In this document: positions 7,014-13,773 of the stretch, in pieces
Layout of the letters: each line of letters opens with the position of its first letter
Position numbering within the stretch: the first letter of the stretch is position 1
From: Chloroflexota bacterium
GTDB lineage: Bacteria; Chloroflexota; Limnocylindria; Limnocylindrales; CSP1-4
NCBI GenBank assembly: GCA_016875645.1
Contig: VGPE01000043.1
Location: 1 to 15,515, forward strand
DNA: 15,515 bases
Reading direction: 5' to 3'
Notes under the pieces: model-generated
Seen by the model: only the letters and a program-made list of their open reading frames with translations
Told to the model about the DNA's origin: nothing
Database searches by the model: none
Translations under genes and position numbers: made by a program

Positions 7014-8093
7014 CTAGATCGAACCGACGGGGGCCCCGGCCGGAGTTCCGGCCGGGGCCTCTTCGTGCCTGCCCCAATCGAACACGACCCCGAGCATGGA
7101 CGTGTCGCCGCCGGCCAGCCCCTCGAGCGCTTCGCCGATGGACGCCGGGGGCAGCACATTCGTCACGAGCCGGCCCAGGGGCAGGCGTCCTCTCCCCGCC
7201 TGCTCCAGCACGTAGTCCCAGTTCGTGCCGGTGGTGGCGGTGCGCGGCGCGGGCAGGGCGACAGCAGCCGGGTCCGCGCCGCAACCGATGATCTCCAGCC
7301 GCTTGTAGTTGAACTTGGCCGGGTAGCCGAACAGCTGGCCGTGCATGGCCGTCGCCAGATCGGCGGGCGGCGGGGTGCGGTAGATGCCCATCACCGCGAT
7401 CCGCGTGAAGTCGCGGGCCAGGTCGATGGCCGTCCGCAGGCCGCCCCACGCGCCGGTCGTCTCGATGACGAGGTCCGGGCCGCTTGCGCCGCCTGCGCCA
7501 AGGAAGGCCGCCACGGCGGGGGCGTCCGTGGGATCCGCCACCGCTCCCAGGCCCAGGCCGGCACCGATCGACCGCCGTCGCGCATCGATGTCGAGACCGA
7601 GGACCCGCGCGCCGTTGAGTTCAGCCACCAGGGCGGCCGACGCACCCACCAGGCCCAGCCCGACCACGGCGACCGTCTCGCCTGCCTGGTAGCGGCCGAG
7701 GTGCAGGACCGACACCGACCACGACGGCAGGTATGAGAGCGCCGCGTCGCGCAGCGACAGCGCATCCGGCACCCTGTGGAGACCGGACGCCGGCACCACC
7801 ACGTGCGAGCGGTGGCCGGTCGACATCACGACGCGGTCGCCGGGGACCACCGAGGTGACGCCCTCGCCCAGCGCCTCGACCACACCGCTGCCCATGTACA
7901 CGAGGTCCTCGCGATCCTCGAACGCGCTGGTGCGGTATGACCCCACGCGCCACAGGTGGACGTTGGAGCCGGGGCTGATCGCGGTGTAGGCGATCCGAAC
8001 CCGGACCTCCCCGGGGCCGGGCACCGGCATCGGTTCATCGAATACCTCGGCGACGCGGGGCGCGGTCAGGTACCAGTTCTGGGAGCTTGGCAT
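7014..8093 (-). CDS. Medium-chain dehydrogenase/reductase (zinc-ADH fold) lacking zinc-binding cysteines
   Basis: A 359-residue protein with a GroES-like N-terminal domain (about 1-135) and a Rossmann domain with VVGLGLVGASAA (G145-x-G-x-x-G150). Strand VLGLDID ends in Asp (D168), which suggests NAD(H) over NADP(H). In zinc alcohol dehydrogenases the catalytic Cys sits near residue 40 in a GxCGTD context; here the segment is TAISPGSNVHLW, and the four-Cys structural zinc lobe is also absent. AISPG is seen in an MDR subgroup that includes bacteriochlorophyllide dehydrogenase-like proteins. Start ATG 8093 has GAGGG eight bases upstream and lies 10 bases after the 2-hydroxyacid dehydrogenase stop; an in-frame start at 8204 only adds an overlap with that gene. 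It is the last gene of its operon. It could oxidise an alcohol or reduce an enone; the substrate is unknown. Confidence 0.9.
   Translation of the reverse strand: MPSSQNWYLTAPRVAEVFDEPMPVPGPGEVRVRIAYTAISPGSNVHLWRVGSYRTSAFEDREDLVYMGSGVVEALGEGVTSVVPGDRVVMSTGHRSHVVVPASGLHRVPDALSLRDAALSYLPSWSVSVLHLGRYQAGETVAVVGLGLVGASAALVAELNGARVLGLDIDARRRSIGAGLGLGAVADPTDAPAVAAFLGAGGASGPDLVIETTGAWGGLRTAIDLARDFTRIAVMGIYRTPPPADLATAMHGQLFGYPAKFNYKRLEIIGCGADPAAVALPAPRTATTGTNWDYVLEQAGRGRLPLGRLVTNVLPPASIGEALEGLAGGDTSMLGVVFDWGRHEEAPAGTPAGAPVGSI
7031..7060 (+). terminator. Strong hairpin, probable terminator between convergent genes
   Basis: GGCCCCGGCCGG (7032-7043) is a perfect complement of CCGGCCGGGGCC (7048-7059), with the loop AGTT, and is followed on the plus strand by TCTTCGT. 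This is the usual look of a rho-independent terminator with a short T-tract in a GC-rich genome, and would end the Gfo/Idh transcript. It lies inside the last codons of the opposing MDR dehydrogenase gene, so the Ala/Gly/Pro C-terminus of that protein is encoded by the hairpin. On the minus strand no T-tract follows. Confidence 0.65.
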
Positions 8094-8103
8094 CGAGTGG
8101 CCC

Positions 8104-9213
8104 TCAGTAGCCGCGGGAGCGGTCGGCGAGATTGAGGAGCGGCCGGCCCGCGAGGTATCGCTCAAGGTTGGCGAGGAACAGGTCGGTGGTGTAGCGACTG
8201 ACACGGTCGTGGGTCCCGGACACGTGGGGCGTCAGCATCACGGTGGGCAGATCCCACAGTGGAGAGTCGGCCGGCAGCGGTTCCGTCTCGAAGACGTCCA
8301 ATGAGGCTCCACGCAGGCGGCCATCCTGGAGCGCCGCGATGAGCGCCGGCTCGTCGAAGACCGGTCCGCGCGAGACATTGATCACGACCGCATCCGCTGG
8401 CAGGAGGGCCAGCTCCCGGGCTCCGATGAGCCCCCGCGTGTCGCGGGTGAGCGGTACCGTGCAGACCAGGTACTCCGATTGCGAGAGCAGCCAGTCGAGG
8501 TGCTCGAGGCCGCGGATCTCGGCCGGCTCAGGCCCGGCGTCCAGGGCCTCGATCTCCGGGATCCGGAACAGCTCCGACGCCGGCCGGCCCGGCGACCGTC
8601 GCACCGCACGCACCTGCATGCCGAGGCTGTGCGCGATGTGCGCGGCGCGGCGCCCGACGCCGCCGTAGCCGAGGAACCCGACCGTTCGTCCGACGAGCAT
8701 GTTCGGCTGCATGTCCCGCCGGTGCGACCAGTCGCGCACCTCGCGGTACTCATCGAGCCGCCAGAGACGAAGGGCGTGATAGAGGATCGAAGCCGCCACG
8801 TATTGCGCCATGGCCGTGCTGGCGAGGCCGCTGGCGGTGGTCACGGCAACCTGCGGAGCGCGCCGCCAGGTCGCCGTGGTCAGGACCTCGTTGATGCCCA
8901 CCGACGGGATCTGGACCCAGCGGAGCGAACGGACCAGCTCCAGCACCTCCTCTTCGCCGGCCGCGTCCGCGTCAACGGGCTCGTCGCCGGTATTGCCGAA
9001 GGAATACGTGGACCGGGTCCTGCGCACGTCGGGCAGGACATCGCCGAGCATGACCTCCACGCCCGGGTGCCGGTCCAGGGCAGCGAGGAGCGCTTCCATG
9101 TCGTCAGCCTGGACCCGGACCGCCTCCACGCCCAGCTCCGCCGCTCGGGCGAGGATCCGTTCGACGTCGGCCGGTTCGATCGACGCCGATGTCACCAGCG
9201 CCCGGACCGTCAC
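8104..9213 (-). CDS. D-isomer specific 2-hydroxyacid dehydrogenase
   Basis: A 369-residue enzyme, slightly longer than the common 310-340. It interconverts a 2-hydroxyacid and the 2-oxoacid in the cytosol. The cofactor fold shows FLGYGGVG (G182-x-G-x-x-G187). Catalytic residues are R282 (NVSRGPV), E311 (DVFETEPLP) and H330 (LTPHVSGTH), so the enzyme should be active. The end of beta-2 reads VRAVRRSP, with arginines instead of the Asp typical of NAD enzymes, which suggests NADP(H), as in glyoxylate/hydroxypyruvate reductases. The GTG start at 9213 overlaps the TGA of the upstream aminotransferase-like gene (GTGA), so translation is probably coupled. The MDR dehydrogenase follows after 10 bases. 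Substrate is unknown; a 2-oxoacid made by the upstream PLP enzyme would fit. Confidence 0.94.
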   Translation of the reverse strand: MTVRALVTSASIEPADVERILARAAELGVEAVRVQADDMEALLAALDRHPGVEVMLGDVLPDVRRTRSTYSFGNTGDEPVDADAAGEEEVLELVRSLRWVQIPSVGINEVLTTATWRRAPQVAVTTASGLASTAMAQYVAASILYHALRLWRLDEYREVRDWSHRRDMQPNMLVGRTVGFLGYGGVGRRAAHIAHSLGMQVRAVRRSPGRPASELFRIPEIEALDAGPEPAEIRGLEHLDWLLSQSEYLVCTVPLTRDTRGLIGARELALLPADAVVINVSRGPVFDEPALIAALQDGRLRGASLDVFETEPLPADSPLWDLPTVMLTPHVSGTHDRVSRYTTDLFLANLERYLAGRPLLNLADRSRGY

Positions 9214-10517
9214 CCGACGACCTCGGCCAGAGCGTCCTCGAAGGCGTTGAGGGTCTCGTCGACCAGTTCGTCGGCGTGGGCGGCGTTCGTATAGAAGTGG
9301 CCGCCCGCGATGGCCCGGATGCCCCGGACCTGGAGCGCCATGACAAGCTTCGACACCGCCGCGCCGTCGACCGCGGTGGTGTCGGCGAACGAGGACACGG
9401 GATTGTCCGTGCCCAGGTGGACGTTGAACGAGCCTGGCACGCCCTGCACGTTGCCGCGGATCCCGCGCTCGCGCAGGAGCGACCCGAAGCCCGAGATCAG
9501 CCTGCCGCCGGCGCGCTCGATGCTCTCGTACGCGTCGCCGCGGCCCAGGATCGTCAGCGTGCCGCGGGCCGCTGCCGTCACCAGCGCGTTCCCGTTGTAG
9601 GTTCCGGGATGGATGACGGGGCCGCCCCCGATCAGGCTCATCAGCTCGCGCTTCCCGGCGACCGCCCCGATCGGGAAGCCGTTGGCGAGTGCCTTGGCAT
9701 ACGTCGCCAGGTCCGGGGTCACCCCGAACAGTTCCTGGCCGCCGCCGGGACCCACGCGGAACCCGGACACGATCTCATCGAAGATCAGGACGACGTCGTG
9801 GCGCTTCGTGATCTCGCGCAGGCCGGCCAGGTAGCCGGGCGCTGGCGAGATGTAGCCCCGCCAGAGCGGTTCGGTGATGACGGCAGCGACATCGCCCCGC
9901 GCGAGCCGATCCTCGACAGCCTGGAGGTTGTTCCAGGGCAGGACCTCGGTGTGCACGACGGCCGAGGGATCCTGCCCGGAGGTGCCGAGTCGTCCGGCGC
10001 TGGTGACGCCGCCTGCGCGATGGGGCAGGCCGACGAACATCGGGTCGAACGAGCCGTGGTAGTGACCTTCGAACTTGACCACGACGTGGCGGCCGGTCGC
10101 ACCCCGGGCGATCCGCACGGCGAGCGCCACCGCCTCGCTGCCGGTGTTCGCGAAGCGGGCCATCTCGGCGCACGGCACCAGCTCGGTCATGAGCCGCGCC
10201 GCCTCGTACTCGTCCTCGGTCTCGCCGCCGAGGATCACTCCCTTGTGGAGCTGGCGGGTCATGATCTCGACCAGCTCGGGCGGGTTGTGGCCCAGGATGA
10301 TCGGGCCGGCACCGCAGAAGTAGTCGACGAGCCGGTTGCCGTCCACGTCGAAGAGAAGGGCGCCCTCGCCGCGTTCGAACACGAGCGCACCCTCGCCGAG
10401 GCGGTAGTCGCTGCTGGCGCCCCCGGGGATCCAGCGCGAACCTTCGGCCATGGCCCGCTTCGTGCCTTCGAAGCTCATGCGGCCCCCGGACCTGGTCGTG
10501 GAATCGGTCGTCGTCAT
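9210..10517 (-). CDS. Class III aminotransferase, glutamate-1-semialdehyde 2,1-aminomutase-like
   Basis: A 435-residue fold-type I PLP enzyme. ATG 10517 is chosen because GGGAG lies eight bases upstream and it is 29 bases after the preceding gene. PLP motifs are the Schiff-base lysine K275 (ATYAKALANGFPIGA), D247 (LIFDEIVSGFR), the cofactor-stacking region GHYHGS (151-156) and NTGSEA (124-129). The sequence resembles glutamate-1-semialdehyde aminomutase, but its operon with 2-hydroxyacid and MDR dehydrogenases, and no haem genes, argues for a catabolic aminotransferase or aminomutase on another amino acid or amine. It is the second gene of the operon, coupled by GTGA to the next. The frame stays open far upstream, antisense to the genes on the other strand; that part is not coding. 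Symbol hemL is deliberately not given. Confidence 0.93.
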   Translation of the reverse strand: MTTTDSTTRSGGRMSFEGTKRAMAEGSRWIPGGASSDYRLGEGALVFERGEGALLFDVDGNRLVDYFCGAGPIILGHNPPELVEIMTRQLHKGVILGGETEDEYEAARLMTELVPCAEMARFANTGSEAVALAVRIARGATGRHVVVKFEGHYHGSFDPMFVGLPHRAGGVTSAGRLGTSGQDPSAVVHTEVLPWNNLQAVEDRLARGDVAAVITEPLWRGYISPAPGYLAGLREITKRHDVVLIFDEIVSGFRVGPGGGQELFGVTPDLATYAKALANGFPIGAVAGKRELMSLIGGGPVIHPGTYNGNALVTAAARGTLTILGRGDAYESIERAGGRLISGFGSLLRERGIRGNVQGVPGSFNVHLGTDNPVSSFADTTAVDGAAVSKLVMALQVRGIRAIAGGHFYTNAAHADELVDETLNAFEDALAEVVG

Positions 10518-10546
10518 GTTGGTTTCTCCCGCTTCGGTGGGTCTCG

Positions 10547-11191
10547 TCAATCCAGTGGTTCGTAGATGGTCTCGCCGAGTCCGAGGATGCAGGACCCTCG
10601 CTCGCTCCCGAACCAGGGCGTCCAGATCGGGTTGGCGAACGAGGCGCCCGGGTACGGGCGGCCGTTGATCCGGACCGACGGCGACATCGCCTCGGTCAGG
10701 ACGGTGGCGATCGTCACGTCGCCGCCGCGGGCAGGCCCGACGCCGAACACGGGCGGCGCGAGATCGGCCCAGCGCGCCTCGATCATGAGGCCGTCGGGAG
10801 TCGTGACCGTGTAGTCGTAGCCCCATGGTTCGGTCTGGCGGCGCCGGAACGTGGCCCGCCGGACGGGCCGGTCCGGGTCGGAGAGGGGCCACTGGCCAGG
10901 GCGCATCCGGGCGCCCAGCCCGTGCTCCAGCTCGGGTGCGTCGGTCAGGATCGCCTCGAACGGCGTGCCTCCGTCCGCCCCGTCGCTCCAGGCGTACGCG
11001 ACGTGACCGCTGAGCGGCCGCTCCGAAACCTCCACCGTGAAGTCGATCCAGTATAGGCTGAGCAGGAAGCCCGGTCGCGGCGGCTCGCCGCCCGGGCCGG
11101 TGGCTGCATCCGCGTCCACGGACAGCGCCATGATCAGGTGGTCCATCTGGCGCAGCACGCGGCGTGATTGCAGGCGGCGATCGTCTGTCAC
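10547..11191 (-). CDS. Unrecognised 214-residue protein, first gene of an operon
   Basis: I do not recognise the family. The GTG start at 11191 has a strong Shine-Dalgarno (AAGGAG, five bases upstream), so it is well translated. There is no signal peptide or membrane segment, and there are no cysteines until SCILGLG near the end. The protein is rich in aromatic residues and short charged turns (LLSLYWIDFTVEV, WGYDYTVTTPDGLMIEARW, PIWTPWFGSERGS), which suggests an all-beta, lipocalin-like or jelly-roll ligand-binding fold. RQMDHLIMALSVDAD near the N-terminus is probably a helix. It leads the run of aminotransferase, hydroxyacid dehydrogenase and MDR dehydrogenase, with 29 bases to the next gene, so it is likely part of that pathway, perhaps as an isomerase, cyclase or binding protein. 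Real gene: confident. Fold and role: guesses. Confidence 0.75.
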   Translation of the reverse strand: MTDDRRLQSRRVLRQMDHLIMALSVDADAATGPGGEPPRPGFLLSLYWIDFTVEVSERPLSGHVAYAWSDGADGGTPFEAILTDAPELEHGLGARMRPGQWPLSDPDRPVRRATFRRRQTEPWGYDYTVTTPDGLMIEARWADLAPPVFGVGPARGGDVTIATVLTEAMSPSVRINGRPYPGASFANPIWTPWFGSERGSCILGLGETIYEPLD

Positions 11192-11282
11192 CCGGACTCC
11201 TTATCGCGACGCGGCGCCCCCGACGACGGGCGCGCACGTCACACTGGCATTGTGCCGATCGATCGGCGGCGAGGAGGGACGG
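11192..11282. promoter_or_regulatory. Divergent intergenic region with palindromic operator candidates
   Basis: This 91-base gap separates the two catabolic transcription units. GCCGATCGATCGGC (11254-11267) is a perfect 14-base palindrome, and GGCATTGTGCC (11246-11256) is an adjoining GGCA-N3-TGCC inverted repeat; they overlap by three bases. Such sites between divergent catabolic operons often bind a dimeric repressor. GAGGAGGG at 11271-11278 is the ribosome binding site of the enolase-superfamily gene. No clear -10 or -35 is seen. Confidence 0.45.
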
Positions 11283-12503
11283 ATGCGCATCACCGGGATC
11301 AGCACGCACCTGCTCTCCGCGAACTGGGCGGCCATCGACGCGCAGTGGGCCGAGGTCGGGGGCCACAAGAGCAGCGCGATCGTGCGGGTTGAAACGGACG
11401 CGGGTATCACGGGCCTGGGCGAGGTCATCATCGGCTATTTCGCCCCCGAGGCGGTCCCGACCCTGGTCGACTACTACATTCCGCACCTGATCGGCAAGGA
11501 CCCGCTCCAGGTCGGGGCGCTGTGGAACCGGATGTACGAGTCGTCCAAGTGGTGGGGGCGGTCCGGGGCGGCCGTGTCGGTCCTGTCGGGCATCGACATC
11601 GCGCTCTGGGACATCCGCGGCAAGGCGATGGGCGTGCCCGTCCACACGCTGCTGGGCGGCCTGATGCACGAGCGGATGCCCGTCTATGCATCGATCGGCG
11701 GCATCCCCGCGGGCCGCGAGCCGGCGATCGCGGCGGTCCGGCGCTGGATCGACGAGGGCTACCGCGCGGTCAAGTGCGGCCAGTTCGACAACGACCGGTT
11801 CGGTTATGACGACGTGGAGGGCGTGTACATCGACCGGCCGTCGACGGCGGACTTCGCGCGCGATTCCGCCGACCGGTTCATCGCGCTCCGCGAGGCGTTC
11901 GGGCCGGGTGTGGACTTCATCATCCACAACCACATGGGCTCCCAGGCCTGGCCGCTGCCGATGAACCTCAACGAGGCGGCCCGAGTGCTCCAGGCCCTGG
12001 AGCCGGCGGCACTGCTGTTCGCGGAGGAGCCCCTGCCGTACGAGGACATCGACGGCTACGCGCAGCTTCGCCAGCGCACGACGACACCGATCGCGGGCGG
12101 CGAGATGCTGGCCGGGCTCCACGAGTTCCGGGCGTTCCTGAAGCAGGATGCGCTCGACATCGTTCAGCCCGACGTGTCGTTCTGCGGCGGGATCACCACC
12201 ACGTGGGAAGTGATGAAGCTCGCGTCCGGGTCGTTCGTGCGGACCGCGCTGCACATGGGCGGCTCGTTCGGGCCGGCGTACGCGGCCGGGCTGCACCTCT
12301 CGTTCGCCCACCGCGACGCGATCATCCTGGAGACCCTGCCGGTCGCGATGCCAACGATCCGAGACCTGCTCGTGTTCCCGCAGGAACTGGTGGATGGCAC
12401 GTTCGGGCCGCCGCCGTCGGACGTGCCCGGGCTGGGGGTGGAGCTGACCGAGGAGCACCTGCGCAAGTACCCGTTCGTGCCCGGGTCGGGGGAGCGGGGG
12501 TGA
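11283..12503 (+). CDS. Enolase-superfamily enzyme (mandelate racemase/muconate lactonizing group)
   Basis: A 406-residue protein with the capping domain (1-125; VRVETDAGITGLGE, then LSGIDIALWDIRGKAMG) and the barrel. These enzymes abstract the proton alpha to a carboxylate and then racemise, dehydrate or cycloisomerise, often on sugar acids. Candidate catalytic residues are K164 (AVKCG), E248 (FAEEPL), E274 (AGGEML), and the His-Asp dyad H324 (ALHMGGSFG) with D297 (QPDVSFCGG), as in the mandelate racemase subgroup. At the first metal-ligand position, normally Asp in D-x-N or D-x-H, the sequence reads IIHNHMG, giving H216. The ATG at 11283 has GAGGAGGG four bases upstream. It diverges from the aminotransferase operon. 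Acid-sugar dehydratase is one guess; the substrate is unknown. Confidence 0.92.
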   Translation: MRITGISTHLLSANWAAIDAQWAEVGGHKSSAIVRVETDAGITGLGEVIIGYFAPEAVPTLVDYYIPHLIGKDPLQVGALWNRMYESSKWWGRSGAAVSVLSGIDIALWDIRGKAMGVPVHTLLGGLMHERMPVYASIGGIPAGREPAIAAVRRWIDEGYRAVKCGQFDNDRFGYDDVEGVYIDRPSTADFARDSADRFIALREAFGPGVDFIIHNHMGSQAWPLPMNLNEAARVLQALEPAALLFAEEPLPYEDIDGYAQLRQRTTTPIAGGEMLAGLHEFRAFLKQDALDIVQPDVSFCGGITTTWEVMKLASGSFVRTALHMGGSFGPAYAAGLHLSFAHRDAIILETLPVAMPTIRDLLVFPQELVDGTFGPPPSDVPGLGVELTEEHLRKYPFVPGSGERG

Positions 12504-12723
12504 GCGTCGGGCCGGGCTCCGCGTCGCGTCGCCGCCGGATTCACGCCCAGGGCGCTTGGGCTGGAACACGGAGGGGCCCATCGGCGCCGGTGAAACTCGT
12601 TCGACGCGCCGGTCACGCCGAGAGCGTGAGGGCGCGCCCGATCGGCCCGCGCGCCGGGGGTTGGGTTGCCCCATGCGCCCGAGCGAACGCTGTCGGCGTG
12701 ATCGCCGAATGCACGGGCCGGCG
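12504..12723 (+). other. Intergenic stretch with one GC-rich hairpin
   Basis: These 220 bases hold no gene I can support. GGCGCGC (12631-12637) pairs with GCGCGCC (12649-12655) over an 11-base loop, with no T-tract, and may be a weak terminator or a processing site. A frame extending the next gene upstream (from 12556 or 12673) is Arg-rich and shows no conservation signal. Confidence 0.4.
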
Positions 12724-13734
12724 ATGACGGCGCCGGTCGTCGTCGATGCACACGGGCACACGCTGGACCTTGCGTTCCACGTCGGGCGGCCGCTCAACGC
12801 GGCGCTTGGCGGCACGACGGACGTGCCGCTCATGCGCGCCGGCGGGGTGACCGCCCAGCTCAACGCCTCCTGGACGCCGTCGGCGGCGCTGTCGGGGCCG
12901 CACTCGCATTCCGTCCCGGACCCGCCGGCGGCGCTCAACGCGATGCTCGACTTCCTCGACGAGCAACTGGCGGGGCCGACGGGTGCCGACGTCCTCGTCG
13001 CGCGTCGCGCGGCCGACCTCGTGGCCGCCGCGGAGACCGGCCGCATCGCCCTCATCCTCGGCATGGAGGGCACCGACGCGATCGGCGGCGATCCGGCGGC
13101 GCTCGAGCCGCTTCACCGCCGCGGCCTGCGCCACATCTGCCTGATCCACGAGCATTCCAACGAGTTCGGGGCCTCGTCGCAGGTCTGGGAGGCGGGCGAC
13201 ATGCGACGGTACCGGCCAGGGGTTGATCCCGAAGGCCACCTGTCCGGCCGCGGTCGCGAGCTGCTCGCCGAAATCGGGCGGCTCGGCCTGCTCGTGGACC
13301 TCACGCACCTCGTGGAGCCTGCGTTCTGGGAGGTGCTCGAGGTCGTGGCCGGGCCTGTGATCGTCAGCCACGGCGGCGCCCGCGGGCTGTGTGACTCGCC
13401 GCGCTACCTCGCGGACGAGCAGATCCGGGCGGTCGCCGCGACCGGCGGCGTGATCGGCGCCTCGCCGTCGCCGCTCGGTCCGTCGGACGAGGCGCCTGGG
13501 CTGGGCATGCTCCTCGACACGGTGGACCACCTGGTGGCCGTGGCAGGCTCGGACCACGTCGCCATCGGCACGGACTTCAAGGACCAGCTGGGCTACTACC
13601 CGGAGCCGCTGCCGCATATCGGCGCATTCAGAGTGATCGGGGACGGCCTGGCCGCGCGCGGTCATCGCGCGGACGCCATCGAGGGGATCGCGGGCGCCAA
13701 CTTCTTCCGGGTCTTCAGCCGAGTGGTGGGCTGA
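12724..13734 (+). CDS. M19 family (renal/membrane dipeptidase-like) metallohydrolase
   Basis: A 336-residue binuclear metallohydrolase of normal M19 length. Relatives cleave dipeptides, including mixed L-D ones, and similar amides. Ligand positions are E115 (GMEGTD), H195 (VDLTHLVEP), H216 (VIVSHGGARG, with R220 that holds the substrate carboxylate) and D284 (IGTDFKD). The first pair is H10-x-H12 (VDAHGHTLDL) instead of the family's His-x-Asp. GHLSGRGRELL corresponds to the family's GLT/S-x-x-G segment. There is no signal peptide, so it is cytosolic, unlike animal membrane dipeptidase. The start is uncertain: ATG 12724 begins right at the conserved domain; ATG 12709 adds five residues, and neither has a strong ribosome binding site. 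It follows the enolase-superfamily gene on the same strand by 220 bases. Confidence 0.88.
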   Translation: MTAPVVVDAHGHTLDLAFHVGRPLNAALGGTTDVPLMRAGGVTAQLNASWTPSAALSGPHSHSVPDPPAALNAMLDFLDEQLAGPTGADVLVARRAADLVAAAETGRIALILGMEGTDAIGGDPAALEPLHRRGLRHICLIHEHSNEFGASSQVWEAGDMRRYRPGVDPEGHLSGRGRELLAEIGRLGLLVDLTHLVEPAFWEVLEVVAGPVIVSHGGARGLCDSPRYLADEQIRAVAATGGVIGASPSPLGPSDEAPGLGMLLDTVDHLVAVAGSDHVAIGTDFKDQLGYYPEPLPHIGAFRVIGDGLAARGHRADAIEGIAGANFFRVFSRVVG

Positions 13735-13761
13735 CTTATTCGGGCTGGCGACCGCGCAGGG

Positions 13762-13773
13762 TAGGATCAACTC
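13762..13773 (+). promoter_or_regulatory. Candidate leaderless promoter (-10) of the restriction endonuclease gene
   Basis: TAGGAT at 13762-13767 lies exactly six bases before the GTG start, the same geometry as upstream of the acetyltransferase gene. Transcription would begin at the start codon. No convincing -35 is seen, and a weak GGA at 13764-13766 could instead be a poor ribosome binding site. Confidence 0.4.

Noticed and set aside
9210..10517. Calling the PLP enzyme hemL, a haem-biosynthesis gene
   Set aside because: Sequence resembles the family, but neighbours are catabolic dehydrogenases and there are no other tetrapyrrole genes. The class III family contains many non-haem aminotransferases.
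9189..10565. A 458-codon plus-strand frame opposite the aminotransferase
   Set aside because: Composition is typical of an antisense shadow; all PLP motifs are on the minus strand.
11246..11262. Sigma-54 promoter (TGGCA... TTGC-like) before the enolase-superfamily gene
   Set aside because: TGGCAT is present at 11245-11250, but no GC-containing -12 element follows at the required distance.
10518..13073. A very long open frame on the minus strand that would extend the aminotransferase by about 850 codons
   Set aside because: It lies antisense to the enolase-superfamily and M19 genes and across the 214-aa gene, is Arg/Pro/Gly-rich without domain patterns, and the real aminotransferase start has a good ribosome binding site at 10517. 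Open antisense frames are common at this GC content.
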